64,000 nt of DNA from Microglena sp. YARC (Eukaryota > Chlorophyta > Chlorophyceae > Chlamydomonadales > Chlamydomonadaceae). Shown in pieces: positions 34,901 through 62,990 of this stretch. The notes beneath the pieces are model-generated. The model made no database searches and was not told the origin of the DNA. It saw only the letters and a list, made by a program, of their open reading frames with translations. A program made the translations under genes and the position numbers. Every line of letters starts with the position of its first letter. The stretch's first letter is position 1. The stretch lies in the NCBI GenBank assembly GCA_022414725.1, contig CM039462.1, forward strand, positions 117,197,966-117,261,965, in the 5' to 3' direction.

Positions 34901-37900
34901 GGTCATTTGGATTAGGCATTAATGAGCGGATAATAAATTTTAATGATGGGTATGAGGGTATTGGGATACAAAACTTCAGGATGATGGGAGCTATGGCAGT
35001 GGGATGGCTAATAATAATTTGGGCGTTGGATAGATAATATCTTGATAATATGCTTATTTTAATATTGATGGGTGGGGTCTAAACAGGATGGTTGGTTTAT
35101 TATGAGGGGGTTGGATTATATATCTATGGGTTTCGGGTCTAACAGGGACTGGATCAGTATTGGATGGGTTAGGATTTAATAAAGGATTGGATAATAATTT
35201 GATGGGTTGGGTCTAAACAGGGACTGGATCAGTATTGGATGGGTTAGGATTAATGAGGGATGGGATAATAATTTGATGGGTTGGGTCTAAACAAGGTTTC
35301 TAAGTATGGTTATGTGTTAGGATTAATAAGCAGCGATAATAAGTTTGATGGCTGTGGTCTAAACTGGATCAGTATTGGATGGACGTTAGGATTAATGAGG
35401 ATGGTAATAATTTGATGGGTTGGGTCTAAACAGGGACTGGAAATCAGTATTGGATGGGTTAGGATTAATGAGGGGTATGGATAATTAATTTGATGGGTTG
35501 GGTTTCTAAACAGGGACTGGATCAGTATTGCATGGGTTAGGATTAGATGAAGGGTTGGGCTGCCTAAACAGGACTAATAATTTGATGGGTTGGGTCTAAA
35601 CAGGACTGGATCAGTAAGTTGGATGGATGGGCTTAGGATGGGCTGGTCTAATGCAGGGATTGGACTAATAATTTGATGGTTGGGTCTAAACAGGGGATTG
35701 GATGGTTAGATTAATGCAGGGGTTGGATGGATAAAATTGACTGGGTGGGTTCTAAACTTAGGACGGCATGGGTGGGTGGCGTTAGGTTAATGTTCGAGGC
35801 TTAAGATTAACTGATGGGAGCATAACTATTTTGGGGTCTAAAACAGGAGCTGGATCAGTATTCGGGCTAATGGGTTAGACTACAAAGGGGATTGGATTCT
35901 AATAATGTTGAGGCGTGGGTTTAGTCTAAAACAGGGACTGGATCAGTATTGGATGGGTTAGGATTAATGAGGGATGGTATAATAATTTGATGGGTTGTTC
36001 TAAACGGGCTGGGTTGCTAGGGACTGGTGGATCTGGATGGTGTTAGGATTAATGAGGGATATGTGGATTAATGTTGATGGGTAAACAGGGACTGGATCAG
36101 GATTAATGAGGGATGGGGATGGGTGGTTGCGGTCTAAACAGCGGAACTGAGGTTGATAATAATATTTGAGTGTGGTTGGGTCTAAACAGGGACTTATTGG
36201 ATTGGGATTAGGATTACAGAATTGGATTGGCGTTAGATAATGCAGGGAGGTGGATTTGATGGGGTTGGTTTAAACAGGGACTAATTTGGCGATCCGGTTG
36301 GATGGTTAGGATTAATGAGTTGGGATAATTAATTTGATAGGTTGGTCTAAAACAGGATCATATTGGGGGGATGGGGATGGATAATAAATTTGATGGTTGG
36401 GTGCTTAACAGGTGGATGAATTAGATACAAAAGGATTATGATTAATGAGGGTTGCGTTCTTAGAACAGGGACTGGGATATTGGGCGTGGTCAAATCGAGG
36501 GTGGTTAAATGAATGTTTGATGAAGGTTGGGATCTAAACAGGGAACTGGATCAGTATTGGATGGTGGGGGTTTGGTCTACTAAACAGGGACTGGCATCAG
36601 TATTGGATGGGTTAGGATTAATGAGGATGGGATAAGGATGGGTTGGGTCTAAAGCAACTAATTGTTGATACAAAGGGATCTTGGATAATTAATTGGGATT
36701 GGGTTTAAAACGAGACTTGGTTAGGATACAAAGGCGAGTAAATAATTGGATGGGTTGGTTCTAAGGACAGACTAGTTGGATGTTAGGATTTATGAGGGAT
36801 GGGATAATTAAGTTTGATGGGTTGCGTCGTGAAAACAGGGACGTGGATCAGTATTGTGCAAGGATTAATGAGGGATGGGGATAATATTTGATGGGTTCGG
36901 GAGCTGGATCGAGTATAACTGGAGGGGGTCTAGACAGGGACTGGATCAGTATGGATGTTAGGATTAATGAGGGAGATGGATGAAATAATTTGATGGGATT
37001 GGTCTAACAGGGACTGGATCATATTGGATGGTTAGGATTAATGAGATTAATATTGGCTAAACAGGGGTATTGGATGGGTTAATAATTGATAATAATTTGA
37101 TAGGGTGGGTCTAACAGGGGACTGAAGATCAGTAATGGGTTAGGATTAGATGAGGATGATAATAATGATGGGTGTCTAAACAGGGACTGAGGTGTCGATC
37201 CCAGTATTGGATGGGGTTAGGATTAATTGAGGGATGGGATAATAATTTGAACGGTTGGGTTCTAAACAGGGAACTGGATCAGTATTGGATGGTTAGGATA
37301 ATGAGGGATGGGATAATAATTTGATTGGGTTGGGTCTCGAACAGGGACTGGAATCAGTATTGGATGGGCTTAAGATTAATAATCGAGGGATGGATAATAA
37401 TTGGATGGTTGGGTCGTAAACTGGAGGGCTGGATCAGTATTGAATGGGTTAGGATAATAGGGATGGATAATAATTTGATGGGTTTGGGGTCTAAACAGGG
37501 ACTGATCAGTAATTGGGCAATGGGTTAGGATTTAATGAGGGTTGGATAATAATTTGATGGGTTGGTTAAACAGGACTGGATCAGTATTGGATGGGTTAGG
37601 ATTAATAGAGGGATTGGATAATAATTTGATGCGTTGGGTTCTAAACAGGGACTGATGCAGTATTGATGGGTTAGGAATTAATGAGGGTGGGATAATAATT
37701 TGATGGTTGGGTCTAAACAGGGACTGGATCAGTATTGGATGGGTTAGGATTAATTGGAGGGATGGATAATAATTTGATGGGTTGGGTTCTAAACCCTTGG
37801 GACTGATCAGTATTGGATGGTTAGAACTACAAAGATTAATTATGGGTTGGGTTTAAAACAGGGTATGGATGGTTAGGATAATTTGATGGGTTGGGATCCG

Positions 37901-40900
37901 TTAACAGGACTGATCAGTTATTGGATGGTTTAGGATTAATGCGGGATGGGATTATAAGTTTGATTGGTGGCGTACAGGACTGGATCAGTATTGCGGGTTA
38001 GATTAGCAGATGGATAAATAATGTGATTGGATGGGTTAGGTTAATGAGCGGATGGGATCAAATATGGATGGGTTGGTCTAAACAGGAACTGTCAGTAATA
38101 TGGATGGGTTATGATGGGGATAACTAATTTGATGGGTTGGTTCTAAAACCAGGGACTGGATTCAGTACTTGGATGTTTAGGAAACTACAAAGAATTGATA
38201 ATTAATTTGATGCGGTTGGTCTAACAGGGACTGGATCCAGTATTGGATGGGTTAGGATTAATGAGGGATGGATAATATTTGATGGGTTTGGTCTAAACAG
38301 GGACTGGATCAGTATTGGATGGGTTAGATAAAAGGGTGGATAATAATTTGATGGGTGGGTCTAAACAGGACTGGATCAGTAATGTTTAGGATTAATAAGG
38401 GATTGGATAATAATTTGATGGTGGTCTAAAACAGGGACTGATGAGTATTGGTATGGGTTAGGATTAATGAGGATGCGATAATAATTTGATGGTTGGGTTC
38501 TAAAACAGGGACTGGATCAGTATTGGATGGTTAGATTAATTGAGCGATGGCATAATATGTTGTGGTTGGGTCTAAAACAGGGACTGATCAGCTATTGGAT
38601 GGTTAGGACTTACAAAGGGATTGGATTAATAATTGGATGGGTTGGGTTTAAACAGGGACTGGATCAGTATTGATGGGTTAGGATTAATGAGGGCGTTGGG
38701 ATAATAATTGATGGGTGGGTCTAAACAGGACTGGATCATATTGATGGGTTTAGGATTAATGAGGGATGGAAATAATAATTGATGGTTGGTCTAAACAGGG
38801 GATGGATCCCAGGGACTAGTATTTGATGGTTTAGGATAAATGAGGGGTTTGGATAATAATTTGATGGGTGGGTCTAAACAGGCGGACTCGGATGCAGTAT
38901 TGATGGGTTAGGATTAATGAGGGATGGATAATAATTTGATGGGTTGGGTCTAAACAGGGAACTGATCATATTGGATGGGTTGGATTAATGGATTGGATAA
39001 TAATTTTATGGTTGGGTTCTAAACCATGGTGGACTTTGAATCAGTATTGGATGGGTTAGGATTAATGAGGGATGGGATAATAATTTGATGGGTTTGGGTC
39101 TAAACGGGACTTGGAGTGCAGTATTGGATGGGTTAGGATTAATGAGGATGGGAAATAATATTGGATGGTTTGGGTCTAAACAGGGAACTTGGATCAGTAT
39201 TGGATGGGTAGGATTAATGAGGGGTTGATAATAATTTAATGGGTTGGGTCTAAACAGGGCTGGATGAGTATTGGATGGCGTTTAGGACTACAGGGATTGG
39301 ATATAATTGGGGATGGGTTCGGTGTTTCAAAGCAGGGACTTGATCAGTATTGGAGGTGGGTTAGGATTAATTGAGGGGTTGGATAATAATTTGATTTTGG
39401 GTTGGGTCTAACAGGGACTTGGATCAGTATGTGGGATGGGTTAGGATTAATTGGCGGATGGGATAGATAATTGAATGGGTGGGTCTTAAAACAGGCATCG
39501 ACTGGATCAGTATTGATGGGTTAGGTATTGCATGAAGGGACTGGGATAATATTTTGATGGGTTGGGTCTAAAAGCAGGGAGCTGGATGCAGTATTGGATG
39601 GGTTAGGATTAATGAGGGGTTGGATAGATAATTTGATGGGGTTGGGTTAAACCGGGACTGGATCAGTATTGGATGGGTTAGGATTAATGAGGGGTTTGGA
39701 TATAATTTGATGGGTTGGGTTCTAACAGGGTACTGGATGCAGTATTGGATGGGTTAGACTAGCAACGTTGATGGATAATAATTTTGATGGGTTGGGTCTA
39801 ACACAGGGACTGATAGTATTGGGATGGGTTACGATTAATGAGGGATGGGATTAATAATTTGATGGGTTGGGTCTAAACAGGGACTGGATGCAGTATTGGA
39901 TGGGTTAGGATTAATGAGGGATGGGATATAATTTGAGTGGGTTTGGGGTGCTAAGCAGGGACTGGATCAGTATTTTGCGGGTTAGGACTACAAAGGGATT
40001 GGATAATAATTGATGGGTTGGTTTAAGACAGGGGAACTGGATCAGTATTGGATGGGTTAGGTTAAGTGAGGGGGTTATATAATAAATTTGATGGGTTGGG
40101 TCTAAAACAGGGACTGGATCAGTATGTGGAATGGTTAGGATTAATTGAGGGGTATGGGATGATTATTGAGCGCGGGCTGGGTGCTAACAGGGACTGGGAT
40201 GCAGTATTGGATGGGGTTAGGATTAATGAGGGATGGGCTAGATAATTTTGATGGGTTGGGTCTAAACAGGGACTGATCAGTATTGCTGGGTTAGGATTAA
40301 TTAGGGATGGATATATTTGAATGGTTGGGTTAACGGGGACTGGATGCAGTATTGATGGGTTTATGGATTAATGAGGGGATGGGATAATAATTTGATGGTT
40401 GGGTCTAATTACAGGGATGGGATCAGTATTGGATGGTTAGGCACTACAAAGGGAGTTGGATAATCATTGGAGTGGGTTGGGTTTAAAGCAGGGACTGGAT
40501 CAGTATTGGAATGGGTTAGGGATTAATTGATGTGGGTTGGATAATAATTGGATGGGTTGGGTCTAAACAGGGACTGATGGAGTATTGATGGGTTAGGATT
40601 AATGAGGGAGTGGATAATAATTTGGATGGTTGGGTCCTAAACAGGGACTGGATCAGTATTGGATGGGGTTAAGGATAATGAGGGATGGATACATAATTGG
40701 ATGGGTGGGTCTAAACAGGGACTCGATAGTATTGGGGATGGGTTAGGCATTAATGAGGGATGGGATTCTACTTTGATGGGTTGCGGGTCTAAAGCAGGGA
40801 CTAGGATCAGTATTGGATGTTTAGGATTAATGAGGGGTTGGATAATAATTTTGATGGGTTGGGTCTAACAGGGACTGGATGCAGTATTGGAAAAAAAAAT

Positions 40901-41325
40901 TGGGGGTTTAAGGAAAAAAAACCTTAAAACCAAGGCGATTGGATTTTCATAATTTGATGGGTTGGGTCTAACAGGGATGGATTGCAGTATGGATGGGGGT
41001 TAGGATTAATGAGGATGGGAATACATAATTTGTAGTGGGTTGGGTCTAAAGCAGGGACTGGATCAGTATGCTGGATGGGTTAGGATTATGAGGGATGGGA
41101 TACATAATTTGTATGGGTTGGGTCTAAACAGGGACTGGGAGTCAGTATTGGATGGGTTAGGATTAATGGGGGTTGGAATAAATTAATTTGATGGGTTTGG
41201 TGCTAGAACAGGGACTGGATCAGTAAATTTTATTGGATGGGTTAGGATAATGAGGGATGGGATAATAATTTGATGGGTTATTGGGTATAAACGGTGACTG
41301 GATTCGTATTGGAGTGGGTTAGGCA
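16956..41325 (+). repeat. 74-bp satellite array, about 24 kb
   Basis: The unit contains 'attggatgggttaggattaa', 'tgagggatgggataataatt', 'tgatgggttgggtctaaaca' and 'gggactggatcagt', 74 bp in all, repeated roughly 330 times head to tail. The plus strand carries about 27 G and 4 C per unit, including six GGG runs. From the start to about 27.3 kb units are almost identical and vary mainly between 'gggatggg', 'gggatgg', 'gggattgg' and 'ggggttgg'. From about 27.3 kb to the gap they carry frequent indels. Because 74 is not a multiple of three and stops occur in every frame, it is non-coding. It lies upstream of the SDR gene in the same orientation and may be part of its first intron or its 5' flank. 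Confidence 0.95.
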
Positions 41326-42325
41326 NNNNNNNNNNNNNNNNNNNNNNNNNNNNNNNNNNNNNNNNNNNNNNNNNNNNNNNNNNNNNNNNNNNNNNNNNNN
41401 NNNNNNNNNNNNNNNNNNNNNNNNNNNNNNNNNNNNNNNNNNNNNNNNNNNNNNNNNNNNNNNNNNNNNNNNNNNNNNNNNNNNNNNNNNNNNNNNNNNN
41501 NNNNNNNNNNNNNNNNNNNNNNNNNNNNNNNNNNNNNNNNNNNNNNNNNNNNNNNNNNNNNNNNNNNNNNNNNNNNNNNNNNNNNNNNNNNNNNNNNNNN
41601 NNNNNNNNNNNNNNNNNNNNNNNNNNNNNNNNNNNNNNNNNNNNNNNNNNNNNNNNNNNNNNNNNNNNNNNNNNNNNNNNNNNNNNNNNNNNNNNNNNNN
41701 NNNNNNNNNNNNNNNNNNNNNNNNNNNNNNNNNNNNNNNNNNNNNNNNNNNNNNNNNNNNNNNNNNNNNNNNNNNNNNNNNNNNNNNNNNNNNNNNNNNN
41801 NNNNNNNNNNNNNNNNNNNNNNNNNNNNNNNNNNNNNNNNNNNNNNNNNNNNNNNNNNNNNNNNNNNNNNNNNNNNNNNNNNNNNNNNNNNNNNNNNNNN
41901 NNNNNNNNNNNNNNNNNNNNNNNNNNNNNNNNNNNNNNNNNNNNNNNNNNNNNNNNNNNNNNNNNNNNNNNNNNNNNNNNNNNNNNNNNNNNNNNNNNNN
42001 NNNNNNNNNNNNNNNNNNNNNNNNNNNNNNNNNNNNNNNNNNNNNNNNNNNNNNNNNNNNNNNNNNNNNNNNNNNNNNNNNNNNNNNNNNNNNNNNNNNN
42101 NNNNNNNNNNNNNNNNNNNNNNNNNNNNNNNNNNNNNNNNNNNNNNNNNNNNNNNNNNNNNNNNNNNNNNNNNNNNNNNNNNNNNNNNNNNNNNNNNNNN
42201 NNNNNNNNNNNNNNNNNNNNNNNNNNNNNNNNNNNNNNNNNNNNNNNNNNNNNNNNNNNNNNNNNNNNNNNNNNNNNNNNNNNNNNNNNNNNNNNNNNNN
42301 NNNNNNNNNNNNNNNNNNNNNNNNN
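41326..42325. other. Assembly gap of exactly 1000 N
   Basis: The run of N is exactly 1000 bases, so its length is likely a placeholder. It separates the satellite array from the first visible SDR exon. The missing N-terminal exon of that gene and the end of the satellite may lie here. Confidence 0.95.
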
Positions 42326-42346
42326 CACGAGAGAGATGTTAGTTAG

Positions 42347-59098
<16,752 letters not shown>

Positions 59099-59955
59099 TT
59101 AATATGGGGATGGGGATGAGGGGAGCATGCCAATCAAAGTAAACACTTTAAATACTGGTACCGGATCATAGAGGACGAGATGGTGATATTAGAACGGGGC
59201 AGTACAGTGTACCTCAACAGCTGGCATTGAACGAGGAGGAGGAGGAAGAAGAAAAAATGTTATGAGGTTTTTATGCTTAGGCTATTCGGCGTCTAACCGT
59301 CTCTACCGGCTATTCGGCGTCTAACCGTCTGCAGAATACAATTGTTGGCAACTGGAGCTGACCAAAGCCAGTTAGTTATGAGACAGTTGGATGACGTGTC
59401 AGACTTCAATTTTTTGGTTGGTCAGTCGGACGGACGGACGGTCGAACAAATATACAATGGGGTAACCATTGGGGCTCCACTTCTGGGGGGCTCCGCCAAT
59501 TATTCGCATGCCCAGGTCTGTACCCCGACAGTTTAACGACTTGTCAAGGTCGGGGAGAAGAGGAGGTGTGGAATGTTTATATATCCTGCGTTATTGAAAG
59601 TTCTTCGCCTTGTACTTCAACATACATTTGTGGTGATGTACAGTGTTCCCCAATACATATTATTTCAATTTTAGGTAGTACCGTGCACCTTACTGCACCG
59701 TTGTTCAATTGTACGGCAGTACAGTGCACCCCAACTTATAGTATTTCAATTGCGGTGCAGTACTATGTACCCAAACATATAGTGATTCAATTGTGGTGGA
59801 GTACAATGTACCCCAACATGTGGGTTGTTGAAGGGTACGGGTTCTCTACCTTCGTCATAATTGGTTCGTTTTACTTGATTTTAATTGTATGGACGTATAA
59901 ATGGTATTTTCTGTAATAGCCACATGGCCTCATAATGATTTTCAAAGTAAAGGAG
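59099..59955. repeat. 3' flank of the SDR gene with short repeats
   Basis: A 27-bp direct repeat ('ggctattcggcgtctaaccg') lies at 59279 and 59309. Between 59637 and 59830 a unit of about 45-60 bp ('tacagtgtaccccaacatat' with 'ttcaattgtgg') is repeated four or five times. No protein is recognised in the two small plus frames (59342-59536 and 59566-59916). No clear polyadenylation signal can be assigned. Confidence 0.5.
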
Positions 59956-60240
59956 AGGGTCATACATTACATTACATTAGATGTTAAAGTCTACTTGACA
60001 CCGCGAGGGTGTATGAGACTCTGTGCTTTAAACAAAAAGAAAAAGAACCCACAAAGAAAAAAAACCCATTACATCAGGGCAGTGTCGAGGACAAACAAAC
60101 CAAGCTCCCAACCACCGTTTTGGTGGCGTAGGTATTAAACCCCCTAGAGCAGGACCCAGATCTCAACCACTTACAGTGGCGGAGGTAAGAAGCTAACAAA
60201 TGAGAAGTCACAAGAAGAAAAAAAAAAAAGGGATAATAAA

Positions 60241-60696
60241 TTACGGTGCCACTAAGCAGTCCAGGGCTTCCTGTCTTGCTCTTCTACAAGTAGAAAGATA
60301 GTCGGCTAGGTGGCTCCAGAAAGTCTTAGTGCCATTTCCATTCATAAAGGTTCTGAATGTGGAATCGCAGAATTCCACATTCCATACGGTTAAGTCGGTA
60401 TCCTCATGGACATGCCTATAAATATCTGTAAACAGCTTCTGGTAGCGGAGGCGAATATCGTTATAAAAAGGGCACTCAAACATATGCATTTCATCCTCAG
60501 GTTTTTGGAACCCACACATTTGACAGTGTCTCATTAAACGAGGGATGTGTGCTCTATCCACCACCCTCATTCTTTCTGTGTTCAGCCAATGGGAACCCAT
60601 TCTAAACTGTGCTATAGAACGAATCTGATCCTGCTTATGTAAGGCGGATGTAAAGGGAATCAAGCCATTCTCATCATTGCTGTTGGCTGCGAACCA
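60241..60696 (-). pseudogene. LINE ORF2 C-terminal zinc-binding region
   Basis: This is the same reading frame as the RT but follows the in-frame TAA at 60697-60699. It has FRMGSHWLNTERMR and a Cys-His cluster, CQMCGFQKPEDEMHMFECP (C-x2-C-x9-H-x3-C), which is typical for the C-terminal end of LINE ORF2. In related elements this region lies roughly 200 residues further from the RT, so sequence around the TAA may be deleted. Confidence 0.7.
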
Positions 60697-62232
60697 TTAG
60701 AGAATATCAATATTGTATATCTCCATACGGAGCATGTGGTGTGCCTTTTGGGCCTTAGCGAGCATCCCAGAAAAAGCAGCTTTTGCACGATTGCTTGAGT
60801 CACCATCCACAAAGAGGGATCCCAGCAGGTAGATAAAATATAACTTTGTAGAAAGCTGTGCTCCATCATAGACAAATTTGTAATCAGGATCCATACGGGC
60901 CTCATCACAGAATTGCTTGTTGAAAACGACAATCTCAGTTTTCTTTATATTCAAAGCCATCTTAGTAGCCTCGCAGAAATCTCTCAGGCAGTTAAGCATC
61001 GCTTGCATATCTGCCGGGGATTCTGCCATTATAGCTAGGTCATCAGCATAAAGTAACAATTGCAGAATCTTTCCCCCAAGCTCAGCCCCTACATTTGGGA
61101 GCTTGGATTGGAGGAACGATTCAATTCTATCAATGAACAGACCGAATAGGAGTGGGGATAGGGGGTCTCCTTGTTTAACTCCTACAAGGGATGGAAAGGA
61201 GGATCCAATGTCCCCATGTAGGCGAACTTGTGAAACGACATGATTATACATGGACTTTAGAATACTAAGATAGGGGTCTTTGACTCCTAGCCTTGCTAAG
61301 CAATCCCATAGCAAGTCTCTGTTGACCCAATCATAAGCCTTCTTGAAATCGACAAAAGCCACAAAGAGTGGTTTTTTCTTCTCTCTATATTTATCTACAA
61401 TATGGTTAAGAATGAATGATGCATCTGCAGTACCCCAACCACTTCTAAATCCATATTGGACAGCGGCTTTGAGGTTGAATTCTTCTGACCAATCATCTAG
61501 TCTACATAGCATGCAAAGGGAGAAGATCTTTCCTATGGAGTTGCTCACCGCAAGACCTTGATTGTTGTCCTTGTCATAAATACTGCCTTTGGATTTGGGT
61601 ACGGTTACAAAGGCAGCTGCAGCCCATTGGCTAGGGTAAGAGGTCTTCCAGATGTGATTAAACAGGTTTGTCATAGCTTGTACAAATCGGGAGTTGGCCT
61701 CATGGGAAGCAAATCTGTACCATTCTGCAGGGATACCATCTACCCCGGGGGAGGAGTTTTTCCGTAGGGATTGGAGAACAGAAAACACCTCTTGGGTGGT
61801 AAAGTCTTGACATAACCACGTTGGTGCGGCCTCTATCTGAGGGACAAAGTACCTAGCATCCAGACTTGGATCAATACCTACTTGCACATCAAAGAGGTCT
61901 GCAAAATAATCAGTCCAATCATGAATTGTGATATCTGCCGTAGTGGCCTTGTTAGACTCACGCACGTCTTTCCAAAAACTTTTCGGATTATGCCGAAGAT
62001 TCGTGTGAAGGTTCTCCATGCGTGTTTCTAGCCACTTCCTCTTCTTTATTCTGATAATCCTCTTGTACTCCTTGTGCATAGAACCAGCCAAGTCAGAGCT
62101 AGAGCCATGTTGATGTTCTGCTTGGCTTGCTGCCTGTCTAGCACGATTGTATTCATCATCATACCATGCGTTCACGGGCCCGTGCTTACGTTGAGCTACA
62201 GGTTTGTGACATGGTGTGCATTTGCTTATGGC
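60697..62232 (-). pseudogene. LINE reverse transcriptase
   Basis: The frame is open from 62232; numbering here is from the GTG codon at 62175. Recognisable RT blocks, in order, are: SSPGVDGIPAEWY (about 141-153), GLAVSNSIGKIFS (207-219), GFRSGWGTADASF (242-254), FVDFKKAYDWVNRD with the first catalytic Asp (about 276), GVKQGDPLSPLLFG (332-345), and YADD (376-379), then LNIKKTEIVVF. All catalytic positions seem present. The frame stops at TAA 60697-60699, after EIYNIDIL. No apurinic endonuclease precedes it. Confidence 0.85.
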
Positions 62233-62449
62233 TTATGCTTATAATTGAAAATATCGTACGATATCGACAGCCCTACATATGTTTAACGCTCGCAAGAAAA
62301 TTGAAATGCCGGTACTTGGAATACATACTACATAAGGCAGATGTCATATATTTTGGCCCAAAACAGCCCCTAATGTGCACAATTATCATGTTTCAGGAGT
62401 CTGATTCAAGTTGGAAAAACTACCCGATTTGGTAATCACTAGTTTGCAC

Positions 62450-62772
62450 CAGGGTAGTGCAGGACGCAGCGTCCTTCCTCGCAAGACGCAACATGTATGG
62501 GAGGGTCCGTTGCATCCCGGACGCAGGTTCAGGGTGTTGGTTGCGTCCCGGACGCAGGTTCAGGATGTTGGTTGCGTCTCACCCATTAGTTGATTGGCCC
62601 ACCACCACTCCATTGCCTTGGGCTCTGGGTTCTGTAGATACTGTGACGCAGCCTGAGGAGTCGGGTGCGTCCCAGAACGCAACCTACCAAACCGAGTGCG
62701 TCCCAGGACGCAACCTACCGAATTAGGGTGCGTCCCAGGACGCAACCCCTGAGGTCCGTTTGAAGTACCCTG
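62450..62772. mobile_element. hAT-like MITE, 323 bp, copy 3
   Basis: The element begins CAGGGTAGTGCAGGACG and ends CGTTTGAAGTACCCTG (reverse complement CAGGGTACTTCAAACG). Flanks are gtttgcac (62442-62449) and gtttgtac (62773-62780), an 8-bp duplication with one mismatch. The interior is built from many copies of 'gcgtcc(c)(a/g)ggacgcaa', itself palindromic. Confidence 0.8.
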
Positions 62773-62889
62773 GTTTGTACCCTCCCAGCATATTCTACCC
62801 AGATGGATTTGTTTTGTAAGTTGAGAAGGTCACCCATTTGACCTACACAAGTACCAAGCCAGGCATTTCCAGCCCTTAGAGGTCGTCCA

Positions 62890-62990
62890 CACGGGACTGG
62901 TTAGGGTTTGGGTTAGGTTTGACGTTAACCTGCCACGTCAGAGGGGTTAGCCGAAGGTTAGCCGAGGTTAACCCAAACCCGCCAGGGTAA
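62890..62990. repeat. Small inverted repeat with TTAGGGTTT-like arms
   Basis: The arm ggttagggtttgggttagg (about 62899) is partly mirrored by 'ggttaacccaaaccc' (about 62968-62982). 'gacgttaacctgccacgtca' lies in the middle. It may be a small MITE, but no target duplication is convincing. Confidence 0.35.

Larger units (their letters stand above)
59958..62232 (-). mobile_element. 5'-truncated LINE with (TAATG)n 3' tail
   Basis: Read on the minus strand, the element is open from 62232 and has RT coding to 60699. The rest of ORF2 runs to the stop at 60241-60243, and a 3' UTR ends 'agactttaacatctaatgta' with three TAATG units near 59965. The same 3' end and tail occurs at 16288-16352. No endonuclease domain is present, so the copy is 5'-truncated. 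It has one in-frame TAA. Confidence 0.75.

Noticed and set aside
16956..41325. Satellite as a telomere or subtelomere
   Set aside because: GGGTTAGG occurs once per 74-bp unit but no simple TTAGGG or TTTAGGG array exists, and a gene continues beyond it.
41183..42346. Two long frames of undetermined residues
   Set aside because: They are produced by the 1000-N gap.
60660..60932. A separate 90-codon minus-strand gene
   Set aside because: It overlaps the reverse transcriptase in another frame and has no motif of its own.
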